64,000 nucleotides of DNA from Mycobacterium sp. AT1 (GCF_002043095.1 NZ_MVOC01000005.1:1-64000); one strand, 5' to 3'; positions 16,702 to 25,607 are shown, counted from the first letter of the stretch. Notes: generated by a model not told the origin, from the letters alone. Numbers and translations: made by a program.

Positions 16702-17917
16702 GTCGGAAGACCTTTCCGCCCTTCATCACGAAGTTGACGTTCTGGGTAACTCTGATGTCCTGCAGTGGATCACCTGGCACGGCAATGACGTCGGCCAGCA
16801 GGCCCTCGGCGATGCGCCCCCGGTCGGTGACGTCGAGGAGGTCTGCGGCGACTACCGTCGCCGCCCGCAGCACAGCCGACGCGGGCATGCCCCAGTCGAC
16901 GAGCGTGACGAGCTCGTCGGCGTTGCGGCCGTGCGGGATGGCGGGCGCGTCGGTGCCGACCGCGATCTTGACGCCGGCTTCGTAGGCTGCGACCAGCGAC
17001 GTCCTGGCCATCGGAAACATCAGAGCGGCTTTGTCCTGCAGCGCCTTTGGGGCCTTCGAGACGTCCATCGCCTCGGCCAGTCGACGGGTGGTGACCAGGA
17101 ACCGGTCGTTGTCCACCAGCATCTGGATGGCCTCGTCATCCATCAGGAAACCGTGTTCGATGCAGTCGATGCCGACTGCAACAGCGTGCTTGACGGCCTC
17201 GGCGCCGTGGGTGTGGGCGGCCACCCGCAGTCCGCGGCGGTGCGCCTCGTCCACGATGGCTGCCAGCTCCTCATCCGAGTAATGCTGTGCACCAGCCTCT
17301 CCGGTCAAGGACATGACCCCGCCGGAGACACACACCTTGATCAACTGGGCGCCGTGCTTGATCTGGTAACGCACCGCCTTGCGAACTTCGTCGACGCCGT
17401 TGGCGATGCCTTCCTCGACGGTCAGCTCGAGCGCACCTGGCATGAACGCGGCGAACATCGTCGGGTCGAGATGTCCCCCCGTCGGCGTGATCGCATGACC
17501 CGCTGGCACTACGCGCGGCCCGTCGATCCAGCCGGCGTCGATGGCCTTGCCCAACGCGACGTCGAGCAGATAGCCGCCTGTCTTGACGAACAGCCCGAGG
17601 TTGCGGACCGTGGTGAACCCCGCTCGCAGCGTCCGACGTGAATTGCCAACGGCGCGAAGGACACGCGTGGGGGGGTCGTCCTGTACCTGGGACAGCCCCG
17701 GGTTCTCCCCGCGCCCGCCCATCAGCAGGTTGACCTCCATGTCCATCAGGCCCGGCAGCAGGATGGAGTCGCCGAGGTCGACGACCTCGCCATCCAGGCC
17801 CTGCGGTAGGTCGCCGCCGATTTCGACGATCCGGTCGCCCTCGATCTTGATGACGGCCGGTCGAATCACCTCACCGGCGTCGACGTCGACGTAGCCCGCG
17901 GCCTTCAGGGTCAGCAC
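16688..17917 (-). CDS. Amidohydrolase-family protein lacking the HxH motif
   Basis: A 409-aa TIM-barrel amidohydrolase of the imidazolonepropionase/prolidase-like group. Lys194 (LIKVCVSGG), His235 and His237 (AAHTHGAE), His255 (IEHGF) and Asp323 (VGTDAP) occupy metal-site positions. The N-terminal HxH that normally follows LPGLxDM is E61-V-N63 (LPGLMDMEVN), so the binuclear centre must be altered or incomplete. GTG 17917 is two bases after the stop of the preceding gene; AAGGAG lies further upstream than ideal. It could hydrolyse or decarboxylate a ring-opened intermediate, or be a non-catalytic homologue. Confidence 0.85.
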   Translation of the reverse strand: MLTLKAAGYVDVDAGEVIRPAVIKIEGDRIVEIGGDLPQGLDGEVVDLGDSILLPGLMDMEVNLLMGGRGENPGLSQVQDDPPTRVLRAVGNSRRTLRAGFTTVRNLGLFVKTGGYLLDVALGKAIDAGWIDGPRVVPAGHAITPTGGHLDPTMFAAFMPGALELTVEEGIANGVDEVRKAVRYQIKHGAQLIKVCVSGGVMSLTGEAGAQHYSDEELAAIVDEAHRRGLRVAAHTHGAEAVKHAVAVGIDCIEHGFLMDDEAIQMLVDNDRFLVTTRRLAEAMDVSKAPKALQDKAALMFPMARTSLVAAYEAGVKIAVGTDAPAIPHGRNADELVTLVDWGMPASAVLRAATVVAADLLDVTDRGRIAEGLLADVIAVPGDPLQDIRVTQNVNFVMKGGKVFRHDNA

Positions 17918-17919
17918 GA

Positions 17920-18249
17920 CTAAACCACCGGCTCCTTGATCAACTGGATGTAGGCCGCGCCGCTGTCCAGTACGCGGGGCTGCTTCCACACTTCGACCGG
18001 GAAACTCACCATGACGATCGACTGTCCGAGATGGACCAGTGCCTTGGCGTCCTCGGGCATGCTCGCCAGGGGAAAGCGTGCGTCGACGTAGACCATGATG
18101 TCCTCCAGGCGCGCCAAACCGGCGTCGTACAACTCCTGCATCTGGTCCATGGACGACGCAAGGCGCTTGGCGTATCGCTCCTCCTCGGTCGGCAGGCACC
18201 AATCCGTAAATCGCTCGAGATCGGCGAACTCCGCGGGCAGCTTAGACAT
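17920..18249 (-). CDS. Conserved-looking hypothetical protein (109 aa)
   Basis: I do not recognise this family. The 109-aa product is soluble and mostly helical at the N-terminus (FADLERFTDWCLPTEEERYA), with no signal peptide or zinc motif. It overlaps the 3' end of the Rieske oxygenase gene by eight bases and is followed two bases later by the amidohydrolase start, so it is translated as part of the operon. A small accessory subunit of the oxygenase is a reasonable guess from position alone. Confidence 0.7.
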   Translation of the reverse strand: MSKLPAEFADLERFTDWCLPTEEERYAKRLASSMDQMQELYDAGLARLEDIMVYVDARFPLASMPEDAKALVHLGQSIVMVSFPVEVWKQPRVLDSGAAYIQLIKEPVV

Positions 18250-19573
18250 GTGCGGGATCCTTCTCGACGGTCGTGGTGGCGTCGGCGCTTGCGGTGTCGG
18301 CCAGCGACGCCTTGTACCGATCCACGTACTGATGCGCGGTCATGTGCAGGTGCCGCAACAGAATCTCTTGATCGCACAGCGGGAATTTGGTGACCGCGCG
18401 GGTCCCGATCTGTGTCTGCGTCGCCTCCAAGGTGTTCGCGTCCTGGAAGGCGTACTCCTTGAAAGTCACCGCCGCCAGCTCCTGAGAAAGGCGCTGGCGC
18501 AGGTTCTTTGGCGGCACGAAGTAGAGATCCGCCTCGAAGATGTGCGAGTCGACGCCGGTCGGCCAGTAGTTGTAGGTCAGGTACCAGCCTGGCGCCCAGA
18601 ACAGCAACGTCCAATTGGGGAAGAACTCGAACGAGTCAGTGCCCCAGGTCTTGTGTCGACCGGGGTTGATGGCCGGCGGCAACTCCTCGGGCAGGATGCC
18701 GTCGATGTCGGGCCGGTCCCACGGACCGAAGAGACCGCTGTGCAGGATCTGCTCGATGGGCTTGACCATGTTGATGTCCTTGGGCGGGGACATACCACCC
18801 CACGACGAGACCATCGAGTGGTCGCCCTTGAGGTCGTAGGCGAGCGCTTCGAAGCCGAACTTGGCCAGCTTCTCGGCCTCCTCCTTTTCGGCCTGCTTCA
18901 TGTGCAGGATCGGGGCGTGATAGAACTCCGTGAAGGCATCGATGAAGAGCTTCCAATTCGCCTTGACCTCCGAGCGATAGCTGTAGTGCTCGGTCATCTC
19001 GTGGAACGGGTAGCCCTTGAGCCCCTCTCCGAATTCGCCGAGGAAGTCGACCAACGGCTCGGCGTCGTCGTCGAAGTTGACGAAGATGAAGCCCTCCCAC
19101 ACCTCGCAACGCACCGACTTGAGCGGATAGTCGGCCTTGTCGACGTCGAAGAACTCGCCCTCTTGCTGAATGAACGTCAGGTCACCCTTGAGGTCGTAAC
19201 GCCAGGCGTGGTACTTGCAGACGAACTGCCGGCAGCTTCCCGAGACCTCTTCGCCCGGATAGTCGTTCCACACCAGCTTGTTTCCGCGGTGGCGGCACAT
19301 GTTGTAGAAGGCCTGGATCGTGCCGTCCGAGCCCTTGTTGACGATGATCGACGTCCCAGGACCGACGGACGGCATCTCGCGGGTGAAGTAGCTACCGGTC
19401 TTGGGTAGCAGTTCGACGCGACCGAGGTGCAGCCACGTCTTGCGGAAGATGGCCTGCTGCTCGAGCTTCCAGTGCTCCGGGTCGACCGAGTCGGTGTAGT
19501 CGACCGGAGCGGTGCCCAATTCGGGCCAGTTCTCGGTCCAGCTACCCGCCTGCGGCTTCGGGAAGAATGCCAC
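18242..19573 (-). CDS. Rieske non-haem iron oxygenase, alpha subunit
   Basis: A 443-aa ring-hydroxylating oxygenase alpha subunit. The Rieske [2Fe-2S] ligands are Cys93, His95, Cys119 and His122 (CRHRG and CKYHAW). The mononuclear iron site shows Asp212, His219 and His224 (DAFTEFYHAPILH). It would hydroxylate an aromatic or alicyclic ring using electrons from a ferredoxin; a Rieske ferredoxin is encoded at 37205 and a 2Fe-2S ferredoxin at 963. GTG 19573 is eight bases after GAAGGAGA and two bases after the AhpD-like stop. No typical beta subunit follows, but a SnoaL-like protein is in the operon. Confidence 0.92.
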   Translation of the reverse strand: MAFFPKPQAGSWTENWPELGTAPVDYTDSVDPEHWKLEQQAIFRKTWLHLGRVELLPKTGSYFTREMPSVGPGTSIIVNKGSDGTIQAFYNMCRHRGNKLVWNDYPGEEVSGSCRQFVCKYHAWRYDLKGDLTFIQQEGEFFDVDKADYPLKSVRCEVWEGFIFVNFDDDAEPLVDFLGEFGEGLKGYPFHEMTEHYSYRSEVKANWKLFIDAFTEFYHAPILHMKQAEKEEAEKLAKFGFEALAYDLKGDHSMVSSWGGMSPPKDINMVKPIEQILHSGLFGPWDRPDIDGILPEELPPAINPGRHKTWGTDSFEFFPNWTLLFWAPGWYLTYNYWPTGVDSHIFEADLYFVPPKNLRQRLSQELAAVTFKEYAFQDANTLEATQTQIGTRAVTKFPLCDQEILLRHLHMTAHQYVDRYKASLADTASADATTTVEKDPAHV

Positions 19574-19575
19574 GA

Positions 19576-20103
19576 TTAGTTCTCCTTCTTGGGTTCGACG
19601 CCAAATGTGTTCAGGGCCATGGCCAGCATGTGGTAGCCGCCAACGGTGAAGACGAAGTCCATGAGCTCGCGCTTGTCGAAGTGTTCGGACAGCGCGGCCC
19701 ACGTGCCGTCGGAGATTCGAGCGTCGTCGACGAGTTCGTCCACGCCGGCGAGCAGCGTGCGGTCGAAGCCCTCGGCGGCGTCGACGCTCTGCACCGCGGC
19801 GATGTCGTGGGCGGTCAATCCCGCGTCCGTGCCGATCGCTAGGTGCTCGTCCCACTCGTAGGCGCACGCGGTGCGGTGGGCGACCCTCAGGATGGCCAGC
19901 TCCCGAATGCGAGCGTTGAGCGTCGAACGCGTCAGCAGGTAGAAGCTGAATGTCAGGAACGGGCGGGTGAGGTCGGGGTGGTTGACCAGGGTGCCGATCG
20001 CGTTGCCGGCAGCCGTGGGATTACGCCGTTCCTCGGGCATCGTCCGCAGGGCGCTCAGCACGGCGTCGTCCCATTCCGTGGCAGGCAACGGTGGTATCCG
20101 CAC
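19576..20103 (-). CDS. Carboxymuconolactone decarboxylase/AhpD-like protein
   Basis: A 175-aa all-helical protein of the AhpD/carboxymuconolactone decarboxylase superfamily. The core reads LAILRVAHRTACAYEWDEH (about residues 70-88); only one Cys is present, so it lacks the AhpD CxxC redox pair and is closer to the decarboxylase-type members with YEWxxH. It is the first gene of the seven-gene Rieske operon and has a strong 23-bp operator 40 nt upstream. GTG 20103 follows AAGGGAGA. Reaction unknown. Confidence 0.85.
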   Translation of the reverse strand: MRIPPLPATEWDDAVLSALRTMPEERRNPTAAGNAIGTLVNHPDLTRPFLTFSFYLLTRSTLNARIRELAILRVAHRTACAYEWDEHLAIGTDAGLTAHDIAAVQSVDAAEGFDRTLLAGVDELVDDARISDGTWAALSEHFDKRELMDFVFTVGGYHMLAMALNTFGVEPKKEN

Positions 20104-20139
20104 GGCGTCTCCCTTCGATGACGAGGCGGTGTCCCGCCG

Positions 20140-20162
20140 ATATGAGAATCATATTCTCATAT
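20140..20162. promoter_or_regulatory. GAGAAT-N3-ATTCTC operator, site 5 (23-bp palindrome)
   Basis: The core GAGAATCATATTCTC (20144-20158) is extended to ten-base arms, ATATGAGAAT and ATTCTCATAT around CAT. This is the longest perfect site in the window, 40 nt upstream of the Rieske operon start. Confidence 0.78.
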
Positions 20163-20180
20163 TCGACTAACAAGTTTCCA

Positions 20181-20202
20181 CGTTGACGCTAGATCGTCAA
20201 CG
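20181..20202. repeat. Perfect inverted repeat CGTTGACG-N6-CGTCAACG
   Basis: Eight-base arms around CTAGAT. It may be an operator for another regulator or an RNA hairpin; no second copy was noticed in the window. Confidence 0.4.
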
Positions 20203-20300
20203 CCGGGGGTCGAAATGGTGCGGCTCCCGACCGTGCCACGGGCGAGAAAGGTGCAGGCGCCGCGTCATTTGTCACTCACGCTAGTTGATTCTCCGTCAGT

Positions 20301-20315
20301 GAGAGGATAGTTTTC
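20301..20315. promoter_or_regulatory. GAGAAT-N3-ATTCTC operator, site 6 (degenerate)
   Basis: GAGAGGATAGTTTTC keeps GAGA and TTNTC features of the operator but four arm positions differ. It lies 141 nt upstream of the ACAD operon start and may be a weak site. Confidence 0.3.
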
Positions 20316-20338
20316 GTTTACTGGGACCGGACAACACC

Positions 20339-20371
20339 GCGACCGTCGGCGTCGAGACTCGTGACGGTCGC
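20339..20371. repeat. Nine-pair hairpin in ACAD leader
   Basis: GCGACCGTC (20339-20347) and GACGGTCGC (20363-20371) pair perfectly, with an inner CGAG-A-CTCG. If transcription starts near site 6 this hairpin lies in the 5' leader of the ACAD operon, about 85 nt before the start codon. Confidence 0.4.
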
Positions 20372-20456
20372 AAGCCGTTTGGTCGGCGCCACGCGGATCA
20401 GCGGTTGGTCGAGGTGGCCCTAGATGGCACCCGACTACCTTCGACGAGGAGATTCA

Positions 20457-21635
20457 GTGACCGGTGGGATGAACTTCGCACTGACCGAGGATCAGCAGCT
20501 GATCCGCAAGTCGGTGGCCGAACTGGCCGCGCGCTTCGACGACCAGTACTGGATGGACAAGGACCTGGGTCACGAGTTCCCCCAGGAGTTCTACGGCGCG
20601 GTCGCCTCCGGCGGGTGGCTGGGCATGACCATCCCCGAGGAGTACGGCGGGCATGGTCTCGGCATCACCGAGGCGACCATCCTCGCCGAGGAGGTGGCGC
20701 GTTCCGGCGGCGGGATGAACGCGGCCAGTGCGATTCACATGTCCATCTTCGGCATGCAGCCCGTGGTGGTGTTCGGCTCCGCGGAGATGAAGGCCGCGAC
20801 GCTGCCCAGAATCGTCGACGGCGACCTCCACGTCTGCTTCGGTGTCACCGAACCCGGTGCGGGCCTTGACACGTCGCGGATCACCACCTTTGCCAAGCGG
20901 GATGGCGACTCGTACGTGGTCAACGGGCGCAAGGTGTGGATCTCCAAGGCCATGGAGTCCGAGAAGATCCTGCTGCTGACCCGCACCACGCCCTACGACG
21001 ACGTGACGAAGAAGACCGACGGCTTGTCGCTGTTCCTCACCGACCTCGATCGCGACCACGTCGACGTGCGGCCCATCAGGAAGATGGGCCGCAACGCGGT
21101 CAGCAGCAACGAATTGTTCATCGACGACCTTCGCATCCCGGTCGAGGACCGAATCGGCGAGGAGGGCAAGGGGTTCGAGTACATCCTGCACGGCCTGAAT
21201 CCCGAGCGGATGCTGATCGCGGCGGAAGCGTTGGGCATCGGGCGGGTGTCGTTGGATCGCGCGGTCAAATACGCCAACGAGCGGGTCGTCTTCGATCGCC
21301 CGATCGGCATGAATCAGGGCATTCAGTTCCCGCTCGCTGACTCGCTGGCGCGCCTGGATGCCGCGGAGCTCGTCCTGCGGAAGGCGACGTGGCTCTACGA
21401 CAACGGCCAATCCTGCGGCCGGGAGGCCAACATGGCCAAATACCTGTGCGCAGAAGCCGGATTCGATGCAGCGGACCGCGCCCTGCAAACCCACGGGGGC
21501 ATGGGTTACTCGGAGGAGTACCACATCTCGCGCTTCTTCCGTGAGTCTCGGCTGATGAAGATCGCCCCGGTGAGTCAGGAGATGATCCTGAACTTCCTGG
21601 CGTCCAAGGTGCTCGGCCTGCCGAGGAGTTACTGA
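20457..21635 (+). CDS. Acyl-CoA dehydrogenase
   Basis: A 392-aa ACAD with EEYGGHGLGITEA, GVTEPGAGLDTSRI, NGRKVWISKAM and QTHGGMGYSEEYHISR. The C-terminal nucleotide motif is unusual (KIAPVSQEMILNF instead of IYEGTSEIQR). LNPERMLIA supplies a Glu at the long-chain/isovaleryl-type catalytic position. GTG 20457 has AGGAGA four bases upstream; ATG 20469 (MNFALTEDQQ) is an in-frame alternative. It opens a five-gene operon: ACAD, SDR, CoA-transferase, crotonase, ACAD. Confidence 0.9.
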   Translation: MTGGMNFALTEDQQLIRKSVAELAARFDDQYWMDKDLGHEFPQEFYGAVASGGWLGMTIPEEYGGHGLGITEATILAEEVARSGGGMNAASAIHMSIFGMQPVVVFGSAEMKAATLPRIVDGDLHVCFGVTEPGAGLDTSRITTFAKRDGDSYVVNGRKVWISKAMESEKILLLTRTTPYDDVTKKTDGLSLFLTDLDRDHVDVRPIRKMGRNAVSSNELFIDDLRIPVEDRIGEEGKGFEYILHGLNPERMLIAAEALGIGRVSLDRAVKYANERVVFDRPIGMNQGIQFPLADSLARLDAAELVLRKATWLYDNGQSCGREANMAKYLCAEAGFDAADRALQTHGGMGYSEEYHISRFFRESRLMKIAPVSQEMILNFLASKVLGLPRSY

Positions 21636-22399
21636 TGACTGCGAACCCGCTCTTCGACCTCTCGGGCCGGTCGGCGCTCGTGACGGGCGCCGCGGGCGGC
21701 ATCGGCTCTGCGGTGGCGGGAGCGCTCGCCACTGCGGGTGCGTCGGTTCTGGTGACCGACCTCGACGAGAACGCCGCAGCCGCCGTCGCCGCCGGGATCG
21801 TCGAACGGGGCGGCATTGCCCAGAGCGCGGGACTCGACGTCGCCGACCGAGGATCCGCCGACGCCGCGGCCGTGCAGGCGGCGGCGATGACCGGGGGTGT
21901 GCTCCACGTCGTGGTCAACAACGCGGGTGTCACCGCGCCGGCGATGTTCGCCGACATCACCGAGGACAACGTCGGCCGTCTCATCGACATTCACGTGATG
22001 GGCGCCTTCCGGGTCACACAGGCGGCGCTGCCGTTCCTCGCGACCGACGGCACCGGGCGCGTCATCAACGTCACCTCGGCGGCTGGCATCACCGGCACGC
22101 TCGGGCAGGTCAACTATTCGATGGCCAAGGCCGGCATCATCGGGTTCACCAAGTCATTGGCCAGGGAGCTCGCGCGCAAGAACATCCTCGTGAACGCGCT
22201 GGCGCCGTTGGCGGCCACGGCGATGACCGAGACCATCCGCACGAACGAGAAGTTCTCGGCGAACATGATGCGTCGAATCCCGTTGCAGCGCTGGGCCGAT
22301 CCCGACGAGATCGCGGGTGCCTTCGTCTTCCTCGCATCCAACGCCGCGTCCTACGTCACGGGCCAGGTGCTGCCCGTCGACGGCGGCATGGTGATGTGA
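21635..22399 (+). CDS. SDR oxidoreductase (FabG-like)
   Basis: A 254-aa classical SDR: VTGAAGGIGSAVAGAL at residues 17-32, VVNNAGV, NVTSAAG, YSMAKAG (YxxxK) and a C-terminal YVTGQVLPVDGG. It is a likely 3-hydroxyacyl-CoA or alcohol dehydrogenase. The Asp in VTDLDE suggests NAD(H). The start codon overlaps the ACAD stop (TGATG), showing translational coupling. Confidence 0.9.
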   Translation: MTANPLFDLSGRSALVTGAAGGIGSAVAGALATAGASVLVTDLDENAAAAVAAGIVERGGIAQSAGLDVADRGSADAAAVQAAAMTGGVLHVVVNNAGVTAPAMFADITEDNVGRLIDIHVMGAFRVTQAALPFLATDGTGRVINVTSAAGITGTLGQVNYSMAKAGIIGFTKSLARELARKNILVNALAPLAATAMTETIRTNEKFSANMMRRIPLQRWADPDEIAGAFVFLASNAASYVTGQVLPVDGGMVM

Positions 22400-22409
22400 C
22401 CGGGGGATC

Positions 22410-23627
22410 ATGACCAATCCGGGGCCCCTGGCGGGCATCACGATCGTGGCCATGGAGCAGGCCGTGGCCGCCCCCATCTGCAGCCGGGTGCTCGCCGACT
22501 TCGGCGCCCGGGTCATCAAGGTGGAGAATCCCGTCGGGGGAGACTTCGCCCGCGACTACGACGACGTCGTCAACGGGCCCGACGGCCTGGGCGCGCACTT
22601 CGTCTGGTGCAACCGGGGCAAGGAGTCGATCACGCTGAACCTGAAGTCGCCGAACGGGATCGACGTCCTGCATCGACTTCTCGACGGGGCCGACGCCTTC
22701 GTGTCCAATCTCGCGCCCGGTGCGACGGCACGACTCGGGCTGGGCCGCGCCGACCTCGCGGTCCGTCATCCGAGACTCATTCCCGTGGAGATCGACGGGT
22801 ACGGACCGGGTGGCCCCATTTCTCACAAGCGGGCGTACGACCTCCTCGTACAGGCGGAGTCGGGCTCGTGTGCGGTCACGGGCCATCCGGGCCTGCCTGC
22901 CAAGCCGGGGCCGGCGATGGCCGACTTCACCACCGGCCTCTACGCCGCCCTCTCGATCATGGCGCTTCTCGTCGCACGCGGGCGACACCCGGACGTCGTG
23001 GCGCCTGCGGTCGAACTCAGCCTGTTCGACGTGATGACCGACATCATGGGGTATCAGCTGACCTACACCCAGCACACCGGCGTCGACCAGGTTCCGCTGG
23101 GAGTCAGCGCACCCGCCGTCGCGCCATACGGGTCCTTCCGAACCGGTGACGGTCACACCGTCGTGCTCGGCACCACCAACGACCGTGAGTGGCAACGGCT
23201 GGCCAGGGACGTCATCGAGCGACCCGACTTGGCTGACGACCCACGATTCAGCACCAACGCCGACCGATGCGCGCATCGTGACGTACTCGACGAAGCCATC
23301 GGATCCTGGTGCGCCACACGCGATCTAGTGAACGTGCAGAAGATCGCGGATGACGCGGGCATCGGCAACTCCCGATACAACCTGCCGAGCGAGGTCGTGG
23401 CGCACCCGCAACTGCGCGCACGCGACCGCTGGCGTCGAATCGGCTCGCCCAAGGGCAGCATCCCCGCGCTGCTGCCACCGCCGGTGATCGCCGGGTACGA
23501 GGCGCCGATGCGCGCCGTGCCGGGGCTCGGTGAGCACACCGACCTCATCCTCGCGGAACTGGGTCTCGTCGCCGACGACATCGCCGCGCTGCGGGACGAG
23601 GGCGCGATCGGCCCGGCGTACCGATGA
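22410..23627 (+). CDS. Family III CoA-transferase
   Basis: A 405-aa CaiB/BaiF CoA-transferase. It shows MEQAVAAPICSRVLADFGA, KVENPVGGD, NRGKES, and the AYDLLVQAESG motif with the catalytic Asp. It could activate an acid intermediate by CoA exchange, avoiding ATP use. It starts ten bases after the SDR stop and ends overlapping the crotonase start (ATGA). Donor and acceptor are unknown. Confidence 0.9.
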   Translation: MTNPGPLAGITIVAMEQAVAAPICSRVLADFGARVIKVENPVGGDFARDYDDVVNGPDGLGAHFVWCNRGKESITLNLKSPNGIDVLHRLLDGADAFVSNLAPGATARLGLGRADLAVRHPRLIPVEIDGYGPGGPISHKRAYDLLVQAESGSCAVTGHPGLPAKPGPAMADFTTGLYAALSIMALLVARGRHPDVVAPAVELSLFDVMTDIMGYQLTYTQHTGVDQVPLGVSAPAVAPYGSFRTGDGHTVVLGTTNDREWQRLARDVIERPDLADDPRFSTNADRCAHRDVLDEAIGSWCATRDLVNVQKIADDAGIGNSRYNLPSEVVAHPQLRARDRWRRIGSPKGSIPALLPPPVIAGYEAPMRAVPGLGEHTDLILAELGLVADDIAALRDEGAIGPAYR

Positions 23628-24469
23628 CCGACGATCCCGTCCTGCTCGTCGACGACGTCGGCGGCGTGCGCACCCTCACCCTGAATCGACCGCACCGCAA
23701 GAACGCACTCGATGCCCGGTTGTGGCGGGAACTCGCCGATGCGTTGCGTGCGACCGCACGTGACCCCGCCGTGCGAGTACTCGTGATCACCGGTGCGGGC
23801 GGAGCCTTCTGCTCGGGCGCCGACATCGGCACCGGCGAGGACATTCACCCCCGATACAAACTGCAACGGCTCGGCGACGTGGCGCTGGCCCTGCACGAAT
23901 TGCCCGTCCCCACGGTGGCCAAGGTGGCCGGGGTTGCGGTCGGCGCTGGCTGGAACCTCGCCCTCGGATGCGATCTGGTGGTGGCCACCCCCGAGTCGCG
24001 CTTCTGCCAAATCTTCGCCAAGCGCGGACTGTCGGTGGACCTCGGCGGGTCGTGGCTGCTGCCCAAGATCGTCGGACTGCAGCAGGCCAAGCGCCTGATT
24101 CTGTTGGGAGACATGATCGATGCGGACGAGGCTCGTACGCTCGGTCTGGTGACCTGGGTACGCCAGGCCGACGAGATCGACGCATTCGTCGACGACCTGA
24201 CCGGCCGGTTGGCAGCCGGCCCGCCGTTCGCGTTGGCGCAGAGCAAGGCGCTGGTCAACGACGGCGCCAGCAGCACGCTGCAGCAAGCCCTGGCGAACGA
24301 AGCCCGCGCCCAGCCGGGGAACTTCGCGACCACGGATTCGGCGGAGGCCTACGCCGCATTCACCGCAAGGCGCGAACCCAACTTCGTTGGGGAGTGGGCG
24401 GTTCCGACCCGACCGCCTCCGACGAGCCCAACGCCCGACCCCACCGGAGGGAACGCTCATGCGCCGTGA
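23624..24469 (+). CDS. Enoyl-CoA hydratase/isomerase (crotonase) family protein
   Basis: A 281-aa crotonase with TGAGGAFCSGADIGTG (oxyanion hole) and VGAGWNLALGCDLVVA. The first hydratase Glu position is Asn (GWNLA) and the second is Ala in FAKRGLSVDLGG; the Asp of SVDLGG is typical of isomerase- and dehalogenase-type members. It ends with a Pro-rich tail. The start overlaps the CoA-transferase stop and the end overlaps the next ACAD start. Confidence 0.87.
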   Translation: MTDDPVLLVDDVGGVRTLTLNRPHRKNALDARLWRELADALRATARDPAVRVLVITGAGGAFCSGADIGTGEDIHPRYKLQRLGDVALALHELPVPTVAKVAGVAVGAGWNLALGCDLVVATPESRFCQIFAKRGLSVDLGGSWLLPKIVGLQQAKRLILLGDMIDADEARTLGLVTWVRQADEIDAFVDDLTGRLAAGPPFALAQSKALVNDGASSTLQQALANEARAQPGNFATTDSAEAYAAFTARREPNFVGEWAVPTRPPPTSPTPDPTGGNAHAP

Positions 24470-25607
24470 CCTGTTCGACGAAGACCACGAGGCGTTTCGC
24501 GCGCTGGCGCGCGAATTCGTCGAGAAGGAGGTCGTGCCGCATTATCCGCACTGGGAGAAGGGCGGTCGGCTACCTCGGAAGGTGTTCGAGCAGATGGGTG
24601 AGCTGGGCCTGCTGGGAATGGCGATTCCAGAGGAGTTCGGCGGGGGCGGTGCGCCGGACTACCGCTTCAACGTCGTCCTGCAGGAAGAGGCGGCGCGAGC
24701 CCTGGTGACGTTGTCCACGGTGCGCACTCAGCTCGAGGTGATCCTGCCGTACTTCCTGCACTACGCGAACGCCGAGCAGCGCGAGCGATGGTATCCCGGC
24801 CTAGCGGCGGGCACGCTGCTGACCGCCGTGGCGATGACCGAACCGGGCACCGGCTCGGATCTCGCGGGGATGCGAAGTACCGCGGTGGTCGACGGCGACG
24901 ACTACGTCCTCAACGGAGCCAAGACGTTCATCACCGGAGGCATGCAGGCCGACCTGGTGGTCGTAGTCGCGCGCACCTCCACCGACCCGGACAACCGTCG
25001 CAAGGGCCTGACGCTGTTGGTCGTCGAGGACGGCATGCCCGGCTTCACCCGCGGACGCGAGCTGGAAAAGATGGGTTGCAAGGTCCAGGACACGGCGGAG
25101 TTGTCGTTCGTGGACGTCCGCGTCCCCGCGGCCAACGTGCTCGGTGAGATCGGCGAGGCCTTCGGCTACCTCGGCCACAACTTGCCGCAGGAGCGTCTGA
25201 CGGTGGCGGTCGGGTCGGTCGCGCAGGCGCGGTCGGCCATTGCCGCGGCAATCGGCTACACCAAGGACCGCAAGGCCTTCGGTTCGCCGGTGGCGTCCTT
25301 CCAGAACACGAAGTTCGAGCTTGCCGCGTGCTCCACCGAGGTCGAGGCGGGGCAGGCAATGCTCGACCGCGCGGTTCAGTTGCACGTCGATGGCGAGCTG
25401 TCTGCCGCCGACGCGGCCAGGGTCAAGCTGTTCTGCAGCGAGATGCAGCAGCGGGTCGTCGACCGCTGCCTACAGCTGTTCGGTGGTTACGGCTACATGA
25501 TGGAATATCCGATCGCGCGGCTGTACACCGACGCCCGGGTGGCCCGGATCTACGCGGGCACCAGCGAGGTCATGAAGGTGATCATCGCCAAGTCGCTCGG
25601 TCTCTGA
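24459..25607 (+). CDS. Acyl-CoA dehydrogenase
   Basis: A 382-aa ACAD, complete in all family motifs: AIPEEFGGGGAPD, AMTEPGTGSDLAGM, NGAKTFITGG, DRKAFGSPVASFQNTKF, QLFGGYGYMMEYPIAR and IYAGTSEVMK. The catalytic YEGT Glu is Ala here; the Glu of PQERLTVA is at the isovaleryl/long-chain type position. ATG 24459 has GGAGGGA seven bases upstream and overlaps the crotonase 3' end. It is the last gene of the operon. Confidence 0.92.
   Translation: MRRDLFDEDHEAFRALAREFVEKEVVPHYPHWEKGGRLPRKVFEQMGELGLLGMAIPEEFGGGGAPDYRFNVVLQEEAARALVTLSTVRTQLEVILPYFLHYANAEQRERWYPGLAAGTLLTAVAMTEPGTGSDLAGMRSTAVVDGDDYVLNGAKTFITGGMQADLVVVVARTSTDPDNRRKGLTLLVVEDGMPGFTRGRELEKMGCKVQDTAELSFVDVRVPAANVLGEIGEAFGYLGHNLPQERLTVAVGSVAQARSAIAAAIGYTKDRKAFGSPVASFQNTKFELAACSTEVEAGQAMLDRAVQLHVDGELSAADAARVKLFCSEMQQRVVDRCLQLFGGYGYMMEYPIARLYTDARVARIYAGTSEVMKVIIAKSLGL

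Larger units (their letters stand above)
20104..20456. other. 353-bp divergent intergenic region with several dyads
   Basis: This region between the Rieske operon (-) and the ACAD operon (+) holds no gene. It contains the long operator at 20140-20162, a perfect CGTTGACG-N6-CGTCAACG dyad at 20181-20202, a degenerate GAGAAT-type site at 20301-20315, and a nine-pair hairpin at 20339-20371. Confidence 0.6.
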
